From: Eisenbergiella sp963559585
GTDB lineage: Bacteria > Bacillota > Clostridia > Lachnospirales > Lachnospiraceae
Assembly: GCA_963559585.1 (NCBI GenBank)
Contig: CAUWLJ010000079.1
Span: forward strand, 1 to 16,582
Reading direction: 5' to 3'
DNA length: 16,582 nucleotides
The position numbers and the translations under genes were made by a program. A model generated the notes under the pieces. It saw only the letters and a list, made by a program, of their open reading frames with translations. It ran no database searches and was not told where the DNA came from. Positions 6,741 through 14,096 of the stretch are shown here, in pieces; the first letter of the stretch is position 1, and each line of letters starts with the position of its first letter.

Positions 6741-7107
6741 AACGCTGTTGGCAAAGTATCCGGATGAAACGAAAGCAAGGATGCGGAAAATAGGCAGACA
6801 GTTTACAAAAGATTATAATGATCTGATCCCCGGTTCATACCAAAACGGAAAAAACCCCATACCCAAAAAGTGGAAGGTGGTTGTGGATGAAAGACTGCAT
6901 GAAACAAATCAGGTTTATATCACCAACAAAGCGCCGCATTTTCACTTGGTGGAAAATGGGCACAGGAAGTGGATCAATGGTGTGGATACTGGCGGATACG
7001 TACCGGGAAAGCACTATATGGAGAAAGTAGCGCATGAGTATGAGGATAAGTTCCCGGAGGAAATAAAAGCCCTTCTGGATGAGATGTTGAGGGGAAAAGA
7101 CTTATGA
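6688..7107 (+). CDS. HK97 gp10-like head-tail / tail completion protein
   Basis: This 139-residue basic protein has the gp10-like pattern: a short N-terminal strand AVSFMVKGLEEYQKDIETLL, a helix, then NKAPHFHLVENGHRKW in the middle and GKHYMEKVAHEYEDKF before the end. The family is found between head closure and tail terminator genes and is needed for joining heads and tails or for tail completion. GTG 6688 is preferred because GGAGG (6674-6678) lies 9 bases upstream. ATG 6682 is only 3 bases from it and would add two residues. It overlaps the closure gene by 53 bases and the next gene by the ATGA at 7104-7107. Confidence 0.88.
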   Translation: MAVSFMVKGLEEYQKDIETLLAKYPDETKARMRKIGRQFTKDYNDLIPGSYQNGKNPIPKKWKVVVDERLHETNQVYITNKAPHFHLVENGHRKWINGVDTGGYVPGKHYMEKVAHEYEDKFPEEIKALLDEMLRGKDL

Positions 7108-7562
7108 TAACTTATGAAAGCCTGATACAGGCTCTGGGAAATATGCTGAAAGGCAGATACCCTGATGTAAAAATATACGGAAATGACACAACAGAAGGAT
7201 GGTCGAAGCCGTATTACTTTCTGGAATGTGTGCCATTTGGGACAGAATATCAGACAAGGAATCTGCTGAAAAGATCCTGCTCCATAAAAATTACTTATTT
7301 CCAGAAGGCACCGGATGAACCGGATCAGCTGCGGAAATCAGAAGAAATTAGGGAAATGCTGGGCATGAAGTTTTCCGTTGAAGGCAGAAAACTGGATATA
7401 AAAAAATACACACATGAATATATCGGGGAGTATAACAATATTCTTCAGATTTCATTTGAACTGGACTGGTTTGAGAATACCTGCAGAGAGCCAGAGGCAG
7501 AAAAAATGCAGGAAATCAGTCTGGAGATAGGAGGAAACGGCAAGGGGAGCACCATCAATTAA
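7104..7562 (+). CDS. Tail terminator-like protein (DUF6838 type)
   Basis: This is a 152-residue protein whose position before the sheath gene, and pattern ITYESLIQALGNMLKGRYPDVKIY followed by a PYYFLECVPFG strand, fit the tail terminator family of Gram-positive phages. These cap the tail tube and fix its length. ATG 7104 overlaps the previous stop in ATGA, with GGGG(A) 9 bases upstream. Its last 20 bases overlap the sheath start, and the sheath's Shine-Dalgarno and AGG are both inside it. The exact family name is from memory of the pattern and is less certain than the role. Confidence 0.75.
   Translation: MITYESLIQALGNMLKGRYPDVKIYGNDTTEGWSKPYYFLECVPFGTEYQTRNLLKRSCSIKITYFQKAPDEPDQLRKSEEIREMLGMKFSVEGRKLDIKKYTHEYIGEYNNILQISFELDWFENTCREPEAEKMQEISLEIGGNGKGSTIN
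7529..7545 (+). promoter_or_regulatory. Ribosome site with AGG start, tail sheath
   Basis: AGGAGGA (7529-7535; GGAGG 7530-7534) stands 8 bases before AGG 7543-7545, inside the end of the tail terminator gene. The next conventional codon, GTG 7573, has no ribosome site and removes ten residues. Confidence 0.9.
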
Positions 7563-8604
7563 TATTATTTTTGTGGAAAAGGCCGTATCGGCGGCCAGGC
7601 GGGGAGAACGCGGAAACGTTGGACTAATCCTGAAGGATACTGCATCTATGCAGACCGTGCTTTATCCGGATACGGAAATTCCAAAGGGATTGAGTGAAGA
7701 AAACGCAGAACTTGTGGAGCTGGCATTAAAAGGATATGAGACGGCCCCCAAGAAGCTGTACCTGTATGTGATGGATAAAGCAGAGGAGACGGAGGCAGAG
7801 TATACCAAGGCTCTGAATTATTTTACGACAGTGAAGGCAAACTGGATTGCCGTGGCACCAGTCAAAGAGGACAGCAAGCAAGAAGCGATTATAGAATGGA
7901 TCAAGAGCCAGCGAAAAGAAAAGCGGACGGTAAAAGCAGTGCTTCCAGAGGCACAGGCAGATACAGAAGGGGTTGTGAACGTGGAAGGCAGCCTGTTTAA
8001 AGGAGGGGTGGAATATCCGCCGGAAAAAGCAGCTGTGAGGATTGCGGGGTTGTTAGCAGGCACCCCGATTACCATTTCCGCAACCTATGCCCCTCTGGCA
8101 GATTTTACAGATTGTACTCGGATGGACAGGGGAAAACTGGACGAAGCGGTGGATGCAGGTAAATTTGTCTGTATGTGGGATGGCGAAAAGGTAAAAGTTT
8201 GCCGCGCAGTGAACAGTCTCACAACGATCAATACAGAAAAAGGCGAAAGCTTCCGAAAAATCAAAATTGTGGAAACAATGGATATGATGCAGGATGATAT
8301 TACCCTGACAGTGCAGGATAATTACATTGGACGATATCCTAACACATATGATAACAAGTGTCTGCTGATCACCGCAATCAATGAATACTTCCGGGAACTT
8401 ACCAGGAGCGGGATCATCCAGTCTGGATTGTGTGAAATTGACATAGAAGCACAGCGCAGGTATCTGGAACAGGCAGGCACAGTTACTGAGGAAATGAGCG
8501 ATCAGGAGATTAAGGAATCCAATACAGGCTCCCATGTATTCCTGAAAGCATCTGTATCCATTGTAGACGCAATCGAAGATATTGATCTTAACATTTATAT
8601 TTAA
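7543..8604 (+). CDS. Contractile tail sheath protein (XkdK-like), AGG start
   Basis: This is the subunit of the contractile sheath, which shows that the phage is a myophage. From AGG 7543 it has 353 residues and begins (M)GAPSINIIFVEKAVS, then RRGERGNVGLILKD. This is the conserved opening of PBSX-type sheaths (short linker, I-N-I-x-F strand, A-x-x-A, R-G-x-x-G-x-I-x-K-D). That strand carries the inter-subunit arm that links sheath rings, so a start at GTG 7573 would break a part needed for assembly. The C-terminal third (YPNTYDNKCLLITAINEYFREL, then GSHVFLKASVSIVDAIEDIDLNIYI) is also typical. The tube gene follows after 11 bases. Confidence 0.96.
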   Translation, partial: RGAPSINIIFVEKAVSAARRGERGNVGLILKDTASMQTVLYPDTEIPKGLSEENAELVELALKGYETAPKKLYLYVMDKAEETEAEYTKALNYFTTVKANWIAVAPVKEDSKQEAIIEWIKSQRKEKRTVKAVLPEAQADTEGVVNVEGSLFKGGVEYPPEKAAVRIAGLLAGTPITISATYAPLADFTDCTRMDRGKLDEAVDAGKFVCMWDGEKVKVCRAVNSLTTINTEKGESFRKIKIVETMDMMQDDITLTVQDNYIGRYPNTYDNKCLLITAINEYFRELTRSGIIQSGLCEIDIEAQRRYLEQAGTVTEEMSDQEIKESNTGSHVFLKASVSIVDAIEDIDLNIYI

Positions 8605-8615
8605 AGGAGAATGGG

Positions 8616-9047
8616 ATGGACGGATATAAACCGGATAATGTGATTAACGGAACATGGGGAGAAATGTGGTTCGATGGGAACTATATGGCGGAGGTTATAT
8701 CATGTAAGGGAGAATTGAACATAAAATATACTGCCGTAACCAGAACCAGGCATTTGATTGATGGGCAGAAGATGACTGGAATAGAAGGAAAAGGAGAATT
8801 TAAGCTTCAAAAAATCTCATCTTTCGTTATGCGCAGAATGTCGGAGGCGCTAAAGAAAGGAAAATCACCGACGGTAACAATTATTTCAAAGCTGGCAGAT
8901 CCGGATGCGTTTGGAGGGGAAAGAGTGGCCTTTTACGGGTGTAAACTGGACAAGGCAATTCTGGCAGACTGGGAAGCGGGAAAGAATGGGGAAGAATCCT
9001 ATTCGTTCACATTCGATGACTGGGAAATTTTGGACAGCATCGGTTAA
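8616..9047 (+). CDS. Tail tube protein (XkdM-like)
   Basis: This is the inner tube subunit of the contractile tail, always paired with the sheath. The 143-residue product has the family opening: GTWGEMWFDGNYMAEVISCKG near residue 12, a Lys-rich middle (the segment from RTRHLIDGQKMTGIEGKGEF), and an ending with YSFTFDDWEILDSI. It starts at ATG 8616 with AAGGAG 6 bases upstream. The overlapping ATG at 8611 is in another frame and can be ignored. Conventional start. Confidence 0.94.
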   Translation: MDGYKPDNVINGTWGEMWFDGNYMAEVISCKGELNIKYTAVTRTRHLIDGQKMTGIEGKGEFKLQKISSFVMRRMSEALKKGKSPTVTIISKLADPDAFGGERVAFYGCKLDKAILADWEAGKNGEESYSFTFDDWEILDSIG

Positions 9048-9060
9048 AAAGGAGAAGATT

Positions 9061-9465
9061 ATGAATTTAGCGGAAAAATTAATGAAACTTGACCGTGGGC
9101 AGCTTACCGAGATACCCACCGGAGAAATTGAGATCAAACGGCTGTCGAAAATAGTCGGAGAGCCGTTTATGGTGAAATGCAGAGCAATACCGGGAGAAAG
9201 GTACATTGATATATCCTCGCAGCTTCTGAATGAAAAAGGCAAAGCAAAATATGGGAAAGCCTATCAGGTAGCAACGCTGATTACCGTGGAAGGGGTAACG
9301 GAACCGAATCTGAGAGATAAGGAGCTCCAGGCCCACTTCGGGTGCGTAACTCCAAAGGATCTGGCAACGGTATTGTTTCAGGGAGGAGATATGCAGAAGG
9401 TGGCGGATCTCATTACGGATTTAAGTGGATATGGAGAAAGTGCAGAGGATGAGATAAAAAACTGA
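9061..9465 (+). CDS. Tail assembly chaperone, short form (XkdN-like)
   Basis: This 134-residue protein is made by normal termination at TGA 9463. It starts at ATG 9061 with AAGGAG upstream and lies between tube and tape measure, the standard place for tail assembly chaperones that coat the tape measure during tail growth. The sequence contains a DRGQLTEIPTGEIEIKRLSK opening and a later LRDKELQAHFGCVTPKDLATVLFQGGDMQKVADLI segment typical of XkdN-like proteins. The last codons before the stop form a slippery heptamer that allows a longer product. The reading frame is open further upstream, but only ATG 9061 has a ribosome site. Confidence 0.9.
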   Translation: MNLAEKLMKLDRGQLTEIPTGEIEIKRLSKIVGEPFMVKCRAIPGERYIDISSQLLNEKGKAKYGKAYQVATLITVEGVTEPNLRDKELQAHFGCVTPKDLATVLFQGGDMQKVADLITDLSGYGESAEDEIKN

Positions 9466-9629
9466 TTGACACCGATCCGGAAATCCGCCTGATGTATTTA
9501 TTATTCCGCGACAAAGGATGGAAACCGTCAGATTTTTTTGATATGAAAGAAAGTGATAAGAGGATCACGATGATATTCATGGAGGAAGAACTGAAAGAAA
9601 GAGAAAAAGAGGAAGTAGATAAGGGCTAG
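9061..9629 (+). CDS. Tail assembly chaperone, -1 frameshift fusion form
   Basis: Ribosomal slippage at 9456-9462 would give a 189-residue product: the 134-residue short form plus 55 residues from the -1 frame (LIDTDPEIRLMYLLF, then KGWKPSDFFDMKESDKR and a Glu/Lys-rich tail ending DKG). The extension has no start codon or ribosome site of its own, is clearly coding, and sits where the G/GT-type extension occurs in other tailed phages. In those phages the ratio of short to fused form controls tape-measure folding and tail length. The extension's stop (9627-9629) overlaps the tape measure's AGG start region. Strictly, this is a join of 9061-9462 and 9462-9629. Confidence 0.87.
9456..9462 (+). 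promoter_or_regulatory. -1 frameshift slippery site A AAA AAC
   Basis: The six A's and C at 9456-9462 form the heptamer A AAA AAC in the correct phase: zero-frame codons AAA (9457) and AAC (9460), immediately before the TGA stop. Slipping back one base puts CTG (9462) next and joins the frame that runs to TAG 9627. An AGAGGAT element (9444-9450) just upstream might act as a Shine-Dalgarno-like stimulator. I see no strong downstream stem. Confidence 0.85.
9609..9624 (+). promoter_or_regulatory. Ribosome site with AGG start, tape measure
   Basis: GAGG (9609-9612) is 9 bases before AGG 9622-9624, inside the end of the chaperone extension. A second in-frame AGG follows at 9628. The frame is closed by TAG 9616, and the first conventional codon, ATG 9688, is 66 bases further on with no ribosome site. 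Confidence 0.8.
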
Positions 9630-11802
9630 GGTAATAGATGCCGTCCTGCGGCTAAAGGATGAATTCAGCGGAAATCTAAAAAAGTCTATGCAGGCCATGA
9701 CGAATGCGTCTGCCAGTGCAATCAAATTGGCGAAGAACATTGAAAAGGCTGGCGGAAGCATAACAAATGTCGGAAAAAAGCTTACTACATCTGTTACCGT
9801 GCCCATCATAGGCGCTGGTGTGGCAGCCGGGAAAATGGCGCTGGATTTTGAGGATGGAATCGCCAAAGTGTCAACCATAGCGGACACCAGCGTAAAAAGC
9901 ATCAGACAAATCAAGGAAGAAACGTTAAGTCTGTCGAATGCGATGGGAGTAGCTGTAACAGAAATTTCAGAGGCACAATACAATGCTATTTCCGCAGGGG
10001 CAAAGACAGAGGACTCCCTGAAGGTTGTGGAAACAGCCGTGAAAGCAGCAAAAGCAGGTTTTACAGACACTGCAACAGCGATAGACGGGCTGACAACCGT
10101 TTATAATTCCTATCAGGGAGCGGTAAATTACAGTCAGATTGCCGATCAGATGATGGCTACGCAGAACTATGGAAAAACCACATTTGGCGAGTTGGCATCC
10201 AGTATGGGACAGGTAACTCCGGTTGCAAATGCGCTGAATGTATCTACACAGGAACTGTTCTCATCTATCGCTATTTTAACCAAAAACGGTATCAATACAT
10301 CCTCTGCCATGACAGGGATGAAGGCAGCATACTCCAACATTCTCAAGCCGACATCTGATGCAGCGAAAGAAGCTGAGCGGCTGGGGATGGAATTCAATGC
10401 GGCTCATCTGAAAACAGTGGGTTGGGCGCAGTTTCTTGCGGAAATAAATGAAAAAACCAAGGGGAACACCGAATCCATGGCAAAATTGTTCGGATCGGTG
10501 GAAGCGCTTAATTCCATGACGGTTTTGGCAGGAGCCGGGTTCGGTGATTTTAATACCGCCATGAACGTTATGGCGGAATCCGTAGGATTAACTCAGAAGT
10601 CATATGAAAAAATGCTGACGCCGACAGAGCGGTGGAATATCAGCTTAAATAAAATAAAGAACGCGGGTATCAAGGTAGGCGAAAAATTACTGCCTGTATT
10701 TGAAAAAATAACAGATATGGTCGGGAGGGTAGCCGACAGCTTTAATGGGTTATCAGATGAACAGGTAAATATGGTAATCAAAATCGCGGGGATTGCAGCA
10801 GCAGCCGGGCCCGCGATTTTTATATTTGGGAAACTGGTAACGACAGTCGGAACCGGTATTCGCGTGTTTAATACAGCGGCCCATGCCATTAAGGTGGCAG
10901 GAGGGATCATGCCGTTGCTGACGTCTCCAGTGGGGCTGGTAATCGGCGCTATTGTGGCTTTGGTGACGGCAATCATCCTGGTAATAAAGAATTTTGATAA
11001 AGTCAAGGCGGCGGCAAAGCAGTTTGCAGCAAATTTTGAAAAAGAGCTTGCCGCGGTCAGGCGGATCATAGACCAGATTAAAAGCGCATTTAGCTCAGTT
11101 GCACCGCATTTTAAGTCAGTAGTGGATAAAATAAAACCGATGATAGCAAGTATTAAGACTGCTCTTGAACCTATTATTGCATTTATTGGTTCGGTATTTA
11201 TAATGCGGATCAAAAATGCAATAAGCTTTGTTTCGGGAATGGTTGGTAGCCTGAAAGAAACCCTGAGCGGTCTGATTACTGTGCTGGATGGAATTATTAC
11301 GTTTGTTACGGGCGTTTTTTCGGGAAATTGGAAACAGGCGTGGGAAGGATGTCAGCAAATTTTTTCAGGAGCATTTGGCGCCATTACAGGAATTGCTAAA
11401 GGTGTAATCAATGGTATATCCTCTGTGATTAACAATGTAATTAACAGTATTAATGGAATGGGGATTACCATACCAGACTGGGTGCCGGTGATTGGCGGCA
11501 AAGCATTTACCATTAATATACCCACCATACCAATGCTTGCTAAAGGAACGCGGTCCTGGGAAGGAGGCTTTGCCCAGGTGCACGAGAAGGGCGGCGAGAT
11601 CATCGATCTGCCGCGCGGCAGCAGGGTATATCCTCACGATGAATCACTGAGGATGGCAAGACGGGAAGGAAATGGAAATGTCACAATTTCAAAGCTCGCA
11701 GATCAGATTATTGTGCGGGAAGATGCAGACATTGACAGAATAGCAGATGTGCTGGTTAGAAAACTGATGAAGGCGCGTGGAAACAGGGGTGGTATTTACT
11801 AA
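9622..11802 (+). CDS. Tail tape measure protein, AGG start
   Basis: This is the long rod protein that sets tail length and later helps DNA delivery. From AGG 9622 it has 726 residues and opens (M)ARVIDAVLRLKDEFSG, the usual start of tape measures in this group. Starting at ATG 9688 loses 22 residues. Residues about 60-340 match the phage tail tape-measure core (repeated helical, Ala/Ser/Thr-rich, with SSAMTGMKAAYSNILKPT). Hydrophobic segments lie near 385-410 and 430-457, probably the membrane-inserting part. Using the usual rule of about 0.15 nm per residue, the tail would be roughly 110 nm. The C-terminal GTRSWEGGFAQVHEKGGEIIDL motif is common in these proteins. The stop overlaps the next ATG. 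Confidence 0.95.
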   Translation, partial: RARVIDAVLRLKDEFSGNLKKSMQAMTNASASAIKLAKNIEKAGGSITNVGKKLTTSVTVPIIGAGVAAGKMALDFEDGIAKVSTIADTSVKSIRQIKEETLSLSNAMGVAVTEISEAQYNAISAGAKTEDSLKVVETAVKAAKAGFTDTATAIDGLTTVYNSYQGAVNYSQIADQMMATQNYGKTTFGELASSMGQVTPVANALNVSTQELFSSIAILTKNGINTSSAMTGMKAAYSNILKPTSDAAKEAERLGMEFNAAHLKTVGWAQFLAEINEKTKGNTESMAKLFGSVEALNSMTVLAGAGFGDFNTAMNVMAESVGLTQKSYEKMLTPTERWNISLNKIKNAGIKVGEKLLPVFEKITDMVGRVADSFNGLSDEQVNMVIKIAGIAAAAGPAIFIFGKLVTTVGTGIRVFNTAAHAIKVAGGIMPLLTSPVGLVIGAIVALVTAIILVIKNFDKVKAAAKQFAANFEKELAAVRRIIDQIKSAFSSVAPHFKSVVDKIKPMIASIKTALEPIIAFIGSVFIMRIKNAISFVSGMVGSLKETLSGLITVLDGIITFVTGVFSGNWKQAWEGCQQIFSGAFGAITGIAKGVINGISSVINNVINSINGMGITIPDWVPVIGGKAFTINIPTIPMLAKGTRSWEGGFAQVHEKGGEIIDLPRGSRVYPHDESLRMARREGNGNVTISKLADQIIVREDADIDRIADVLVRKLMKARGNRGGIY

Positions 11803-12437
11803 TGGAAATATGGCTCAGGCAGGGCGGAGAGGAAATCAGAATACCGATATTGCCGTCAAGTTATGAAGTGGCATCAGGGCAGATGAATACAGTGGTGAAT
11901 ATTAATGCTTTGGGGGATGTTAACCTGATTGGAAACAGAGGATTGATGGAGATCAGTTTTTCTTCGTTCTTCCCGGCCGCTGATGAGAGATACTGTGAGT
12001 ACACTCCGATCAGATCCCCCATGGAGTATGTAAGCGCCATTGAAAAGATAAAAAGAGGAGGAACTGCGCGGCTTACCATAACAGGGACTGTCATTAATAT
12101 GATGGTTACAATAGAAAATTTCCAGCATGGAGAGGAGGATGGAAGTGGAGATATTACATATACATTGGAGTGTAAGGAATACAGGTATCTGAATGCTGAA
12201 TCTGAAAAAACAGGAGGATGGATTGGCGGAAACGCAAGAGAAATGCCGCCTGCTGATGAAACGGAGGAGTACCTTGTAAAAGATGGTGATTGTCTGAGTG
12301 CTATTGCCATGCGCATGACCGGGAAGCCAGACTGGAAACCCTTGTATGAACAGAATAAAGAGATTATAGGGAGCAATCCCAATCTGATCCGCCCAGGACA
12401 GATATTAACGGTATCGGGGGTGAGAAAAGGAACGTAA
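11802..12437 (+). CDS. LysM-domain tail/baseplate protein (XkdP-like)
   Basis: This 211-residue protein sits between tape measure and hub. The N-terminal part (IWLRQGGEEIRIPILPSSYEV, then ALGDVNLIGNRGLMEISFSSFFP) is characteristic of the XkdP/gp53-like baseplate family. Residues about 156-205 form a LysM domain (YLVKDGDCLSAIA, then IRPGQILTV), which may bind peptidoglycan or anchor the hub to the tube. It starts at ATG 11802, sharing one base with the tape measure stop; a GGGGTGG element lies about 8 bases upstream. Its 3' end contains the Shine-Dalgarno and AGG start of the hub gene. Confidence 0.92.
   Translation: MEIWLRQGGEEIRIPILPSSYEVASGQMNTVVNINALGDVNLIGNRGLMEISFSSFFPAADERYCEYTPIRSPMEYVSAIEKIKRGGTARLTITGTVINMMVTIENFQHGEEDGSGDITYTLECKEYRYLNAESEKTGGWIGGNAREMPPADETEEYLVKDGDCLSAIAMRMTGKPDWKPLYEQNKEIIGSNPNLIRPGQILTVSGVRKGT
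12416..12430 (+). promoter_or_regulatory. Ribosome site with AGG start, hub protein
   Basis: GGGGGTGA (12416-12423) is a long match to the anti-Shine-Dalgarno with one wobble. From the end of GGGGG there are exactly 7 bases to AGG 12428-12430, inside the end of the LysM gene. The conventional alternative, ATG 12479, has no ribosome site. Confidence 0.87.
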
Positions 12438-13399
12438 AACTGATAAAACGGAGTGGATTACAGTACGACTTAACGCAGATGGCAGAAAAGGTGGAATGGG
12501 GAGGAGATGTAACTGCTGCGTCAAGGACTGCGGATATCAGCGTGATAAATGCGCCGTATGATGCAAATATGAACAGTCTGCCTCAGATTGCGTCAGGAGA
12601 TTTTGTGTCCATAGAGGATGGAGAGGAACTGTTTTTCGGCCAGTTTTACGGAATAGAGAGATCCAGTGAAACCGGAACTATTACCTATAATGCCGCCGAT
12701 ATGATCAAGCATATGTTGAAATCGAAGGGGAAGTATAATTTTAAAAACACCACGCCGGAAGAAATTACCCTGATGGTATGCAGAGATATTGGTGTGGAAT
12801 GCGGGACGATTGCAGAGACAGGAATTGTCATTGAATCTATGATATGTGACAGTGAAAATTACTATGACATTATTATGAAAGCATATACGAAGGCATTCAG
12901 AGCAAACGGTAAAAAATATATGTGCGAGATTAGAAACAGAAAGCTGAACGTGGTGGAGAAAGGCAGTCTTGCGTATGGGATAATCCTTGCAGATGACAGG
13001 AATTTGCTGAGCACCTCCATATCTGAAAATACGGAGGCTGCAGTAAATCTGGTGAAAATTTATGACGGGAAAGGATCCCAGATAGGTGAGATTCGAGACG
13101 ATGAAAGCATTGCAAAGTACGGGATGCTTCAGGAGAACTATACAGCAGAATCTGGAATTGATTACAATGCGGCCGCCGCCAATTTGATGAAAGAACCGGA
13201 TCAGACGTTAAGCATTGAGGCAGTGGGAAATAACAAATGTACTGCAGGATGTGCTGTGACGGTAAAAGATTTGGCCACAAAAATGAACGGCTTGTATTGG
13301 ATCAAATCAGACAGGCATACCTGGCAGAGCGGGGTACATACGATGCAGCTGGATTTAACGTACAAAGACATAATGGATGAAAAGGATGTGGGAGAATGA
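12428..13399 (+). CDS. Baseplate hub protein (XkdQ / gpD-like), AGG start
   Basis: This is the hub at the tip of the tail tube, related to the late-control D/gp27 fold. From AGG 12428 it has 323 residues and begins (M)NVKLIKRSGLQYDLTQM followed by EKVEWGGD. The G-x-x-Y-D-L-T and W-x-G elements are the conserved XkdQ opening, part of the first barrel; starting at ATG 12479 removes 17 residues, including Y-D-L-T. Other hallmarks are ASRTADISVINAPYD, GDFVSIEDGEELFFGQFYGIE and the C-terminal WIKSDRHTWQSGVHTMQLDL. It overlaps the LysM gene by 10 bases and the next gene by 4 (ATGA). Confidence 0.94.
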   Translation, partial: RNVKLIKRSGLQYDLTQMAEKVEWGGDVTAASRTADISVINAPYDANMNSLPQIASGDFVSIEDGEELFFGQFYGIERSSETGTITYNAADMIKHMLKSKGKYNFKNTTPEEITLMVCRDIGVECGTIAETGIVIESMICDSENYYDIIMKAYTKAFRANGKKYMCEIRNRKLNVVEKGSLAYGIILADDRNLLSTSISENTEAAVNLVKIYDGKGSQIGEIRDDESIAKYGMLQENYTAESGIDYNAAAANLMKEPDQTLSIEAVGNNKCTAGCAVTVKDLATKMNGLYWIKSDRHTWQSGVHTMQLDLTYKDIMDEKDVGE

Positions 13400-13701
13400 G
13401 CGCATTTGATGATCTGTTAGGAATTATGCAGACCGAAGGGGAAAAGAATAATCCAAAAGGGATACAGCTTGGAAAAATGACAGGTGAAAATAAGTGTGAG
13501 ATTGATAATCTGTCTTTAGAACCGGAAGATTTGCTTTTTGCAGAACATTTGGTACATCCTGTGGCTACAAAGGTGATGATTCATGAAGACGGAACCGATG
13601 CAAGCGTGTATCTGGAGCCGCTGCAGGCAGGAGATCTGGTTGCGGTACAGAAAATAAGTGACAGCCTTTATGTCGTGTTGGGGAAGCTGGTGAGTATATG
13701 A
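13396..13701 (+). CDS. DUF2577 baseplate protein (XkdR-like)
   Basis: This 101-residue protein contains the PxGIQLGKMTG-like opening (here KGIQLGKMTG near residue 22) and an ending LQAGDLVAVQKISDSLYVVLGKLV, a small beta barrel pattern of DUF2577. It is always coded between hub and DUF2634 in PBSX-like tails and is probably a hub/spike adaptor. Start ATG 13396 overlaps the hub stop; AAGGA (13382-13386) lies 9 bases upstream. The stop overlaps the next gene's ATGA. Confidence 0.88.
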   Translation: MSAFDDLLGIMQTEGEKNNPKGIQLGKMTGENKCEIDNLSLEPEDLLFAEHLVHPVATKVMIHEDGTDASVYLEPLQAGDLVAVQKISDSLYVVLGKLVSI

Positions 13702-14096
13702 GTATCTTGCCAACATTTATCGAAAAGAACCCAGAGTTGTCTGTTCAGAATCCTCCGTTGGAGTACGGTATCAATTTTGAAACAGGGCAGCTTACCGGAG
13801 AGATGGTAAGTGGAATTGGAGCGATAAAGGTATGGATTTGGATTTGCTTGAAAGTAGAGCGCTTTCGTTATCCTGCCTATTCCTGGGCCTATGGTTCGGA
13901 ACTGGAACAATATATTGGGAAATCTTATTCAGACGAATTTATAAAATTTGATATACCAAGAGCAGTTGAGGAAGCTCTTAAGATAAATCCCCATATAAAG
14001 GGCATCAAGGATTTTAATGCTGAGATAGAGGCTGAGAAACTGATCATGGAATTTACGGTAGTGACGGATATGGGGGAGGCAAAAATAAAGGTTTGA
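13698..14096 (+). CDS. DUF2634 baseplate protein (XkdS / gp25-like)
   Basis: This 132-residue protein matches the wedge/sheath-initiator role filled by gp25-like DUF2634 proteins. It has an N-terminal YGINFETGQLTGEMVSGIGAIKVW segment, then RFRYPAYSWAYGSELEQYIGKSY in the middle and a C-terminal FTVVTDMGEAKIKV strand. It nucleates sheath assembly at the baseplate. Start ATG 13698 has GGTGA upstream (13689-13693). The 3' end carries the Shine-Dalgarno and AGG start of baseplate J. Confidence 0.9.
   Translation: MSILPTFIEKNPELSVQNPPLEYGINFETGQLTGEMVSGIGAIKVWIWICLKVERFRYPAYSWAYGSELEQYIGKSYSDEFIKFDIPRAVEEALKINPHIKGIKDFNAEIEAEKLIMEFTVVTDMGEAKIKV
14072..14091 (+). promoter_or_regulatory. Ribosome site with AGG start, baseplate J
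   Basis: GGGGGAGG (14072-14079) lies 9 bases before AGG 14089-14091, inside the end of the DUF2634 gene. TTG 14119, the first conventional codon, has no ribosome site and loses ten residues. Confidence 0.88.

Noticed and set aside
7573..8604. GTG 7573 as sheath start
   Set aside because: It removes the conserved I-N-I-x-F strand and has no Shine-Dalgarno.
8905..9060. N-terminal extension of the tail chaperone upstream of ATG 9061
   Set aside because: That stretch is the tube gene in another frame; ATG 9061 has its own AAGGAG.
9528..10070. Minus-strand open frames across the tape measure and elsewhere
   Set aside because: They are shadows of strongly coding + strand genes, without ribosome sites or recognisable products.
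9688..11802. ATG 9688 as tape measure start
   Set aside because: It lacks a ribosome site and drops the typical VIDAVLRLKDEFSG opening.
12479..13399. ATG 12479 as hub start
   Set aside because: It drops the conserved Y-D-L-T segment and lacks a ribosome site, whereas GGGGGTGA sits 7 bases before AGG 12428.
596..14091. Sequencing or assembly errors (ATG misread as AGG)
   Set aside because: The same T-to-G change would be needed seven times, only at start codons, and a tRNA reading AGG is present nearby.
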